Assembly (NCBI GenBank): GCA_025934755.1
Contig: JAICWQ010000005.1
Location: 1 to 44,544 of the forward strand
Direction: 5' to 3'
From: Chthoniobacterales bacterium
GTDB taxonomy: Bacteria; Verrucomicrobiota; Verrucomicrobiia; Chthoniobacterales; UBA10450
DNA: 44,544 nt
The notes beneath the pieces are model-generated. The model saw only the letters and a program-made list of their open reading frames with translations, had not been told where the DNA came from and made no database searches. Position numbers and translations under genes: made by a program. Each line of letters starts with the position of its first letter. The stretch's first letter is position 1. Below, piece by piece: positions 9,611 to 17,388 of this stretch.

Positions 9611-10414
9611 ATGAAAAGGCTTTTCCTGACTGGTGCCAGTTCCGGCATCGGGCTGGCCATTGCGAAAGCGCTGAACGCGCGCGGGGACGAAGTTTGGGGA
9701 ACGTCCCGGGACCCTGGTCGTGTCCCCCAACTACCGCGTCTTCACCCTGTGCGACTCGATTTGTCCGATCCCAATTCAATCGACCAATCGTTCAAGACCG
9801 CATTGTCCGAGGCGGGACATTTCGACGTGGTAATTAACAATGCGGGCAGCGGTCATTTTGGCGCCGCGGAACACCTGTCGGAAGCGGAGATTCAGAGCCA
9901 ATTTCAAATTTTGGTGTTCGGCCAGCTTCAATTGATGCGCCTGGCGATGGCCGAGATGCGTGAGCGAGGGCACGGACTAATTATCAACGTCACCTCCCTG
10001 GCGTCATCGCTGCCGGTTCCGTTCATGGCGGCTTACAACGCAGCCAAAGCTGCCCTGGCGGCCTACACCATGTCGCTCCAACTCGAACTGCCGGATTCGA
10101 ATGTGCGCATCGTCGATCTTCAGCCGGCGGATATTTCAACTGGATTCAATGACGCCGTTCCGAAAAATGTCGATCATGACGCGCGCTACCAGGAGCAGGT
10201 GGCGAAAACGTGGTCCGCGGTGGAGCGCAATATGAAGAATGCGCCGCCGCCGGAGCTCGTCGCGAAACATGCGCTTCGATTGATCGATTCAACGAACCCG
10301 CCACCCCGGATCATCGTCGGTGACGCTTTTCAATCCAAAGTTGCGCCGCTCATTTTTCGTTTTCTGCCGCAGCGGATTCGGGTTTGGGGTCTGAAGATGT
10401 ATTACGGGATTTGA
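9611..10414 (+). CDS. SDR-family oxidoreductase (candidate 3-ketosphinganine reductase by context only)
   Basis: TGASSGIGLAIAKAL Rossmann motif, NNAG, catalytic YNAAK. Confidence 0.88.
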   Translation: MKRLFLTGASSGIGLAIAKALNARGDEVWGTSRDPGRVPQLPRLHPVRLDLSDPNSIDQSFKTALSEAGHFDVVINNAGSGHFGAAEHLSEAEIQSQFQILVFGQLQLMRLAMAEMRERGHGLIINVTSLASSLPVPFMAAYNAAKAALAAYTMSLQLELPDSNVRIVDLQPADISTGFNDAVPKNVDHDARYQEQVAKTWSAVERNMKNAPPPELVAKHALRLIDSTNPPPRIIVGDAFQSKVAPLIFRFLPQRIRVWGLKMYYGI

Positions 10415-11360
10415 TTCCGGCCCGATTCGGCAAAAAGGAACGGATCCAGACCCGAATCACCGGCAAGGAAAGAATCCGCCGGGAAAAGAATGCGGTCCAA
10501 CTGTCGCGAAAGTAATTTATCACTTCGGTATTGCTTCGAACCGTGCCGTTCGGTACGTCGCACAGCGCCATCGTACCCTTTTGGGCTCGAGCGGCGCGCA
10601 TCATCGCCGACCCGGGCACGACAAACTTTTTGACGCCACCTCGATCCAGGCAGCCACTAATCCAGATATCGTCCATGTAGAATGCGCTTTTCGGGGCGCC
10701 AGTATAATCCCACAACGTGGAATCGAAGAACCGCGGCTGAACCAGATAGCTTGCAGTGCCGGTAACAACCGCGACTGCTTTCGGCTCGCGAATCTGATTG
10801 GCGCGAATAATTTTCGGCAGAAACCAGACAAGGCTATGCGGTATCAATGCGCCACGGAAACAAAGGGCGGCGTCTGGAAGTTGAGCATGGTAATGCAGAT
10901 ATGTTTCCAACGCATCGCTCGGATAGATGCGGTCGTCATCAACAACCATAATCAACGTATCGCCACGACCGGCCGCCAACTCCTCCTGAATAACTGGAAT
11001 GAACTTGGTTGCCGGTCCCCAGTCCTGCTGGCAGCGCAAAATGCGGACACGCTGAATTTTCTCGAGATAACCCGGCACAACATATTCCTTTTGCTGACGA
11101 TTCGAAAACGCAGGGACGACAACGACGATTTCGTCTGGGGGGCGCGTCTGTTCCAGCAGACAACGCAGAGTGGGTTCGAGGTTGTCAATCCGATCCGGCA
11201 GCGTTGAAAGACAAACGATGACGCGACCTGGGCGCGTTGAGGAGGAATTGGATAACTGCCGCCGAATGAATCGTGCTTGCTGCCGCCCAAAAAGTAGCGA
11301 GTAGACAATCTCGGCTGTCCCACTCACCATTTCCTCCGATTTTCGTATGAACCGGCCCAT
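10350..11360 (-). CDS. GT2-like glycosyltransferase, atypical family
   Basis: VIVCLSTLPDRIDNLEPTLRCLLEQTRPPDEIVVVVPAF...QDWGPATKFIPVI...LIMVVDDDRIYPSDAL; DDD motif plus GPATK. Confidence 0.7.
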   Translation of the reverse strand: MGRFIRKSEEMVSGTAEIVYSLLFGRQQARFIRRQLSNSSSTRPGRVIVCLSTLPDRIDNLEPTLRCLLEQTRPPDEIVVVVPAFSNRQQKEYVVPGYLEKIQRVRILRCQQDWGPATKFIPVIQEELAAGRGDTLIMVVDDDRIYPSDALETYLHYHAQLPDAALCFRGALIPHSLVWFLPKIIRANQIREPKAVAVVTGTASYLVQPRFFDSTLWDYTGAPKSAFYMDDIWISGCLDRGGVKKFVVPGSAMMRAARAQKGTMALCDVPNGTVRSNTEVINYFRDSWTAFFSRRILSLPVIRVWIRSFLPNRAGIKSRNTSSDPKPESAAAENEK

Positions 11361-11388
11361 GACCTCTCGGAACTATACCGAAAATATG

Positions 11389-12150
11389 AAAAAGCCGATT
11401 TCCGATGCGGTCGTTCTTATGGCTGGATCCGGTTCGCGGCTCGCCGCAGGCGGCCACGTTTTGCCGAAGCCGCTGATTCAAATCGCAGGCCGCGCGGTTT
11501 TTTCCTACCTGATCGACGCTCTGCAACGAGCTGGGATCGAAACGGTCCACGTCGTCACCGGTCGCAACAGCGACACGCTCTTGAAGGGACTCGATCCGTT
11601 AATTCCACACGAAATAAAACTGCACCCGATTCACAACCCCGAGTGGCAAAAACAAAATGGGATTTCAGTTTTGGCCGCGAGATCGCATGTCCCGACGCCT
11701 TTTTTTTTGACCATGGGCGACCATTTGTTCCAACCATCGATTATCGAAATTCTGCTGCGCGAAGCGATATTGACCGAATTCAATGTGGCGATCGATCGGA
11801 AATTAAATTCCATTTTCGATCTCGAAGACGCGATGAAAGTGCAAACCTCGGGCGACCGCATCGTAAAAATCGGAAAAGATTTACGTAGTTACGACGCCAT
11901 CGACACCGGTGCCTTTGTCTGCCCGCCCAGTTTTTTCGATTACCTCGAGCGCGCCAAGCGGGGCGGTGATTGCAGTCTGGCTGATGGCGTAGCCGCGATG
12001 ATCAACGACCGAAAGGTTCTCCCCATCGATATCGGGGAGGCCTGGTGGCAGGACATCGACACGCCCGAAATGTTGGCGGCAGCTAAAAAAACCCTCGGCG
12101 GATCACACCAACTTCCGATACCCGGTCCGGCCGCGCCACGAAAGAATTAA
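11389..12150 (+). CDS. Nucleotidyltransferase, inositol-1-phosphate cytidylyltransferase (IPCT)-like
   Basis: AVVLMAGSGSRL...LPKPLIQIAGRAVFSYLIDAL; PFFLTMGDHLFQPSIIE; GDRIVKIGKDLRSYDAIDTGAFVCPPSFFD; WWQDIDTPEML. These match the remembered IPCT domain of archaeal IPCT-DIPPS. Start 11389 (MKKPISD) preferred over 11347. Confidence 0.78.
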   Translation, partial: KKPISDAVVLMAGSGSRLAAGGHVLPKPLIQIAGRAVFSYLIDALQRAGIETVHVVTGRNSDTLLKGLDPLIPHEIKLHPIHNPEWQKQNGISVLAARSHVPTPFFLTMGDHLFQPSIIEILLREAILTEFNVAIDRKLNSIFDLEDAMKVQTSGDRIVKIGKDLRSYDAIDTGAFVCPPSFFDYLERAKRGGDCSLADGVAAMINDRKVLPIDIGEAWWQDIDTPEMLAAAKKTLGGSHQLPIPGPAAPRKN

Positions 12151-13281
12151 GGTTCCGACAGCGTAAAAAAACAGAAGATGCAAAACCCAACGGGCCAGTC
12201 CCGCCGCAATCGCAACCAGAAAAATAAAGAACGCCACGTCTCTTTTTGTTAATTCGAATCCCAACGAGGTCAAACGATCACCGAAAAATCGGCCGCCTGA
12301 GCGCCGCAACCGATCGTCATCCTGTGTGAAAACCACTGCCGCGGGTCCGCGGCGAAGAAGATCGAGAACGTGGTCTGGTCCTAGCCGTAAACCAATAAAC
12401 ACGCACGCCAGAACGCCTTCGCTTAGAAAGGCCCACTGGCCAGCGGAGCCCTGATGAGGACTGCGGAACAGACCAAACCCGAGCCCGATCGAAAATAGCA
12501 AGAGTGCGATCAAATCTCCAATCGCATCGATACCGGGCCCTTTCTCAGAATCCAAATATTTCGCGCGCGCGATTTCCCCGTCGCAGCCATCGAGAATGCT
12601 GTGGACGTTAAACAGGAGGGCGCCGACAACGAATCCGAAATAGCTACCGCGGATGAGGAACAGAAAACCGATCACCGGAAAAGCGGTGATCAAGATTGTC
12701 CAGAAGTTTGGCGTAATCGGCGTTTTAACAAGGAACTGACTGACCGCCCGGGAAATCGGACGATTCAGATAACGCGATACGAAACCGTCTCGCGATTTGC
12801 CACTTCCCCGGAGGAGCCAACGTTCCGCGGATGGAATTTCCCTGGAATTGACAAGGTATTGCCAGCCATCACTGTCAAAATGAACGGGCGAAACTTCAAT
12901 CTGTTGCCAAAGTTTCGTCCAAACAGCCGACTCATCGCCAAGCCCCGGATCGAACTCGAGCGAAATCGCCTCGCGCAGTAATTGCTCGACCCCGGTCCGT
13001 TTCACCAATAAGCGGGTATTAAGCAAACGCTGGCTCGCCCCTACGCTGATACCCTCGACAAACTGGCAGCGGGTCAATCGCGGATGATCAGGTTGCCAGC
13101 GTTCGGCGACCGCGATCCCCGGTTGCCAGAAAATCACAATCTCGATTTTGCGCTGGCTTGAAATCGAACGAGCGAATTCATCCATTGCCAGGGTCAGACG
13201 ATCGAGCTGGCGCAGCCCGGCGACTTCCCAATTGGCCGATTCGTCTGCCAGAATAATGACACGATCGAAACTCGGGATCAT
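12103..13281 (-). CDS. CDP-alcohol phosphotransferase, DIPP-synthase-like, with about 160-aa N-terminal extension
   Basis: Intact catalytic motif DGCDGEIARAKYLDSEKGPGIDAIGD (DGx2ARx8Gx3Dx3D); GSGKSRDGFVSRYLNRPISR linker resembles the IPCT-DIPPS interdomain region. Confidence 0.83.
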   Translation of the reverse strand: MIPSFDRVIILADESANWEVAGLRQLDRLTLAMDEFARSISSQRKIEIVIFWQPGIAVAERWQPDHPRLTRCQFVEGISVGASQRLLNTRLLVKRTGVEQLLREAISLEFDPGLGDESAVWTKLWQQIEVSPVHFDSDGWQYLVNSREIPSAERWLLRGSGKSRDGFVSRYLNRPISRAVSQFLVKTPITPNFWTILITAFPVIGFLFLIRGSYFGFVVGALLFNVHSILDGCDGEIARAKYLDSEKGPGIDAIGDLIALLLFSIGLGFGLFRSPHQGSAGQWAFLSEGVLACVFIGLRLGPDHVLDLLRRGPAAVVFTQDDDRLRRSGGRFFGDRLTSLGFELTKRDVAFFIFLVAIAAGLARWVLHLLFFYAVGTLILSWRGRTGYRKLV

Positions 13282-14408
13282 GAATGAATTGGCCGGCGAT
13301 AAATCCGATAGGTCTTGTAACGCTTCGCGCCCATCGCTTCGATGAAGCGATTCACCATCACGTTGTCCTCCAGCGTCATGCTGAGTTCACCGGTAAATCC
13401 GAGTGAAAAAGCCTTATCCATTAACCGGAGGACAAGCATCTCGGCGATGCCGGCTCGGCGATAATCTTTAACCACGCCGAGCGCAATCAGCCGCCCGGTC
13501 CGGGCCTTCTTGAGATGATAAAGCAATTTCAGCAACCCAATTGGCAAACCAAATGTGGTTAGGCGACCATTTATCTTCCGCAAAGCCACGTTGACATCCG
13601 GCACACCAATTACGAACCCAATCGGGCGGTCGCCAACTTCCGCGATGAGAGTCGCGTCCGGCACGATCAATGGCTTGAGTTCGTGTGCCATGTGTTCGGC
13701 TTCGGCTTCGGTGAATGGGACGAATCCCCAATTTTTTTCCCAAGCCTGGTTGTAAACGTCCCGGATCCGCTGCCCCTCGGCGGCAATCTGCTTCAGATCG
13801 ATCGAACGGATCGTGACTTTCTCCTTGCGCGCGCGCGCTTCCGCGATTTTTCGCAGCCGCGCCGCTGGCTCGGGGTATTCCGAGAACCACCAGGCATACC
13901 AGTCTTTCGCTTTGGAAAATCCGCAGCCTTCAATCAAAGGCCCGTAATACGGCGGATTGTGCGAGGTTAATAGGGTTGGTGGATACTGGAATCCGTCGAT
14001 CAGGAGACCACAGACATAGTTGGTGGAATAATCGATTGGGCCCAGCACCTCGTTTCGGCCTTTTTCCCGAAGCCAGCCGCTGGCTGCTTGAAATAAAGCC
14101 TCGGCCACGTCGTGATCATCGATCGATTCGAACAAACCAAAGCAACCGACATTCGTTTCGTGAAGCGCGTTATAATTCGGGTCGTCGCTGGCCATGATCC
14201 GGCCGACAATTTTCCCATCCCGTCTGGCGAGAAATAATGCAGCGTCGCCGTGGCCATAAAACGGATGCTTCTCTCGATTGAGAAAGCCTTTCCGCTCGAG
14301 GATCAACGGCGGCACCCAGGCCGGATCGTTCCGATAAATTTGCCATTGAAATTTTATGAACGCATTGCGGTCGGCGGCCGAGTCGACCTGTGAAACTTGA
14401 ACAGACAT
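13278..14408 (-). CDS. GNAT-like N-acyltransferase (candidate bacterial ceramide synthase by context)
   Basis: MSVQVSQVDSAADRNAFIKFQWQIYRNDPAWVPPLILERKGFLNREKHPFYGHGDAALFLARRDGKIVGRIMASDD...; C-terminal GVVKDYRRAGIAEMLVLRLMDKA acyl-CoA-binding-like motif. ATG at 14406-14408 overlaps the upstream stop (TAATG). Confidence 0.75.
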   Translation of the reverse strand: MSVQVSQVDSAADRNAFIKFQWQIYRNDPAWVPPLILERKGFLNREKHPFYGHGDAALFLARRDGKIVGRIMASDDPNYNALHETNVGCFGLFESIDDHDVAEALFQAASGWLREKGRNEVLGPIDYSTNYVCGLLIDGFQYPPTLLTSHNPPYYGPLIEGCGFSKAKDWYAWWFSEYPEPAARLRKIAEARARKEKVTIRSIDLKQIAAEGQRIRDVYNQAWEKNWGFVPFTEAEAEHMAHELKPLIVPDATLIAEVGDRPIGFVIGVPDVNVALRKINGRLTTFGLPIGLLKLLYHLKKARTGRLIALGVVKDYRRAGIAEMLVLRLMDKAFSLGFTGELSMTLEDNVMVNRFIEAMGAKRYKTYRIYRRPIHS

Positions 14409-15352
14409 TAACTGACTGCAGTGGCCGCTTTCGGCTGGATGATGTCTTCGACTAACGACTGCGACATATTCTCCTGGCGGACAATCAGAAAGAGAAGCAG
14501 CAGATTTAGAACGCTGACTTCGAGCCAGAAAAACAACGACGGCCGATCGATGATCAGGAAAAGGAAAAGAAAGAACATCCGGGTATTTGTCATCAACAAT
14601 CCCCACCACCGCAACATTGGCCGCGCATTTTCCCGATAATGCCGACGCAAATCCGCTGGCACCTCCGCCGGAAATTCATGTTCGGCGACGTCACGCAAAC
14701 GACGCAGCCGTGGCGAGAGGACCTCCTGTTGCCAGGTAAAGTTGATGTAAAGGGCAAGCAGGAACTTCTGCCACGGATCCGTTAGCCAACGCAAAGTCCT
14801 GAACTCACACCGCAAGGCGGCAGACGAATCCCAATCCGCGCGAGAGCGACCCTTAACAAAAAACAAATAGGCGTTTCGAAAGTAATCCGCGGACGCCCCC
14901 TGGGCAGCGTGACTAAGTCCAGCGGCGAGGACGAGGACGGCAATAGACGGTGATGCACCTTCGGCCAGGCAACGCAATCCGAGATGCACATAGATGCTCA
15001 GGAAAATCAGATGATCGAATAGACTATCGATCACTCTCCCGGTTCGGCTTTTTCGATTTAGCAACCGAGCGAGCTGGCCGTCCGCATTATCGAGCAAATT
15101 GGCAAAAACATGAAGGACCATCCCGATAATGTTGATGCGCAAGTCCCGATAGAAATACAAATGGCCGGCGAATATCCCGCAAATCCCGCCGAACACAGTT
15201 ACCGTGACCGGCGTCAGTTTTAGTCGGGCACAGAACCGGGCTAACTGAAACGCAACCCGGCGATAGAATAATAGGTCGAGAACCCCCTCAACGTCACGGG
15301 CCTTGTAAGTGTCCTCCAAGGCAGAAGTTGTCAATTGAAGCTGCTCGGACAT
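14408..15352 (-). CDS. CDP-alcohol phosphotransferase family protein
   Basis: DNADGQLARLLNRKSRTGRVIDSLFD = intact DGx2ARx8Gx3Dx3D motif; multi-TM; start MSEQLQLTTS. Confidence 0.85.
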   Translation of the reverse strand: MSEQLQLTTSALEDTYKARDVEGVLDLLFYRRVAFQLARFCARLKLTPVTVTVFGGICGIFAGHLYFYRDLRINIIGMVLHVFANLLDNADGQLARLLNRKSRTGRVIDSLFDHLIFLSIYVHLGLRCLAEGASPSIAVLVLAAGLSHAAQGASADYFRNAYLFFVKGRSRADWDSSAALRCEFRTLRWLTDPWQKFLLALYINFTWQQEVLSPRLRRLRDVAEHEFPAEVPADLRRHYRENARPMLRWWGLLMTNTRMFFLFLFLIIDRPSLFFWLEVSVLNLLLLFLIVRQENMSQSLVEDIIQPKAATAVS

Positions 15353-15375
15353 TCGAAAAGCCGCCGCCAGTCGCC

Positions 15376-16692
15376 TCACGCGCTCTTCAGGGCAGCCGGA
15401 GCCAGAGTATCCGCAAGGATATTCAATGCTTCGTCGAGATCGGCACGGGTATGTTTTGCGGTAACGCACGCGCGGAAACACACACGATTAAGCGGGACCG
15501 CCGGATAATCGACAGGAGCGACCCACAACCCGCGACGCCTCAACTCATGCCCGACCTGGTACAATCGGCCACGGTCTCCAATCACGATCGGCATGATATA
15601 AGTAGTGGAACTTCCGGTATCAATCTCCAGACTGCGGAGTTGAGAATGAAAATATTCAGCATTCTCCCAAAGTTGTTTTCGTAATTCTGTCTGGCGCCGG
15701 CCGATTTCCAGGGCTTTCAGAATCGCAGCCACGACCACTGGCGGCAATGCACAGGAATAAACGTAGGGATGGGCGTAAAAGCGGAGGTACTGAATTGTTT
15801 CCCTTGAGCCTGCCACAAATCCGCCGAGGGCGCCGAAGGCTTTTGAAAATGTGCCGTAGATCAATGGAATGCGGTCCTCTACTCCAAACTTTTCCGCCGC
15901 GCCTCGGCCGTTCTCTCCACAGGCGAGCATCGAGTGGGCTTCGTCCACGAACACACTCGCGCCATGAGACTGCGCAATGTCCATCAGTTCCTTGAGATTA
16001 CCGAAATCACCGTCCATGGAATAAATGCCTTCGAGAATCACCAGTCGTCGTCGTCCTTGATGACGACTGAGCGCGACATCCAGGGAAGCGGGGTCGTTGT
16101 GCTCGAACTTCTCGGTCCGGCAGCGTGATAAAATTGCGCCGTCGCGCAAACTCAGGTGCGATCGATTGTCGAGGATCGCGACATCGGATTTGCGAAGAAG
16201 CCCGGAGATCGTGCCAAGCGCGCCGCCAAAGCCGCTATTGAAAAGCATGGCGTCTTCGCGACCTAAAAACTCTGCGACGGCCCGCTCCAGCTCGCGATGA
16301 AGATCGGTCATCCCGGACAACATCGGGGCGCCGCAGGCGCCGACCCCGTATTCGCGCAAGCCATCATGGGCCGCGGCGACTACATCGGGATGATTTGCGA
16401 GACCGAGGTAGTTATACGAACAAAGGTTGATAACCGACTGCGGTTTACCGTCGTATTCGATCGTGGTGCGCGCGTCGGCTGTGGAAAGCATTTGCGGCTC
16501 ATATAATTCACTGGCTCGCCCGCTATCGCGCACCCATTTGGAAAACGTGGGCGGAGCCTGGAGAGGATCCTGCGTTTCTTTCGCCAGGAAGTTGCTGAGA
16601 CTGAGTTTGAACGGATCTTCGTCCATTGCCTTATGTAGCGCCCCGTCGGGAAGCCCGTAGCCGGTCCCCCGCAGAGTTGCATATCGGGGCAA
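15376..16692 (-). CDS. spt: PLP-dependent alpha-oxoamine synthase, likely serine palmitoyltransferase (SPT); start may be ATG near 16626
   Basis: INLCSYNYLGLANHPDVV; EGIYSMDGDFGNLKELMDIAQSHGASVFVDEAHSM; PLP-lysine region IYGTFSKAFGALGGFVAG. SPT rather than BioF/KBL inferred from DEGS/FA2H neighbours. Confidence 0.85.
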   Translation of the reverse strand: MPRYATLRGTGYGLPDGALHKAMDEDPFKLSLSNFLAKETQDPLQAPPTFSKWVRDSGRASELYEPQMLSTADARTTIEYDGKPQSVINLCSYNYLGLANHPDVVAAAHDGLREYGVGACGAPMLSGMTDLHRELERAVAEFLGREDAMLFNSGFGGALGTISGLLRKSDVAILDNRSHLSLRDGAILSRCRTEKFEHNDPASLDVALSRHQGRRRLVILEGIYSMDGDFGNLKELMDIAQSHGASVFVDEAHSMLACGENGRGAAEKFGVEDRIPLIYGTFSKAFGALGGFVAGSRETIQYLRFYAHPYVYSCALPPVVVAAILKALEIGRRQTELRKQLWENAEYFHSQLRSLEIDTGSSTTYIMPIVIGDRGRLYQVGHELRRRGLWVAPVDYPAVPLNRVCFRACVTAKHTRADLDEALNILADTLAPAALKSA

Positions 16693-16769
16693 CTACTCTA
16701 GCGAGTCTGGCCTCAAGGACAACCTTTAAGTGAGGCTCCCCGGTCGAGGCGTTGGCGGAGAAATTTGGG

Positions 16770-17381
16770 CTATTTTCGGGTCGTCTTGAAGACGTAATCC
16801 CAAAGAGGCGAACTTACCCCGTAGCCGGCGTGATCGTCCTGATAATGGTGCCGCAGGTGATACTGTTTCAGCCACCTCCAGACTCCGCGCTTCATGGAAA
16901 AATGGTGGGTCGCGTAATGGATTGTGTCGTAACAAACATAACCAAACCCGAAGCCGGCCAGCGCGGCCGGGGCGAACCGGCCCAGAGTGAGGATAAACAC
17001 GACATAGAAAACCACCGCCAACGGCACGCTGATTATCGGCGGCATAACCAATCGGGTCGCATCATTGGGATAATCATGATGCACTCCATGCATGATGAAG
17101 TGAAGCATCTTGCCCACGCGCGTTTTCGGTTCGTAGTGAAAAACGTAGCGATGAATGACGTATTCCAGGAGTGTCCAGGTCAGGACGCCGATCACGAAAA
17201 ATCCGAGCACGGTCAGGAACGACAAACCTTTCCGCACGAACGCGAGGTAAAGCATTAAGGCAATAATCGGCCCGTAAAGAATTAGCGGGGTCGCAGGATG
17301 CACATGGGAAAAAAATTCCATGAAGTTGCTCTCAAACATCCGGACCGTTTGGTTTTTGTTAGAAACGAACAACTTCTCCAT
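16770..17381 (-). CDS. Fatty acid hydroxylase of the sterol-desaturase superfamily, FA2H/Scs7-like
   Basis: HRYVFHYEP...MLHFIMHGVHHDYPNDATRLVMPP...GYVCYDTIHYATHHFSMKRGVWRWLKQYHLRHHYQDDHAGYGVSSPLWDYVFKT; all His clusters present; ATG 17379-17381 lies 8 nt after the upstream stop. Confidence 0.88.
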   Translation of the reverse strand: MEKLFVSNKNQTVRMFESNFMEFFSHVHPATPLILYGPIIALMLYLAFVRKGLSFLTVLGFFVIGVLTWTLLEYVIHRYVFHYEPKTRVGKMLHFIMHGVHHDYPNDATRLVMPPIISVPLAVVFYVVFILTLGRFAPAALAGFGFGYVCYDTIHYATHHFSMKRGVWRWLKQYHLRHHYQDDHAGYGVSSPLWDYVFKTTRK

Positions 17382-17388
17382 GACGGTG

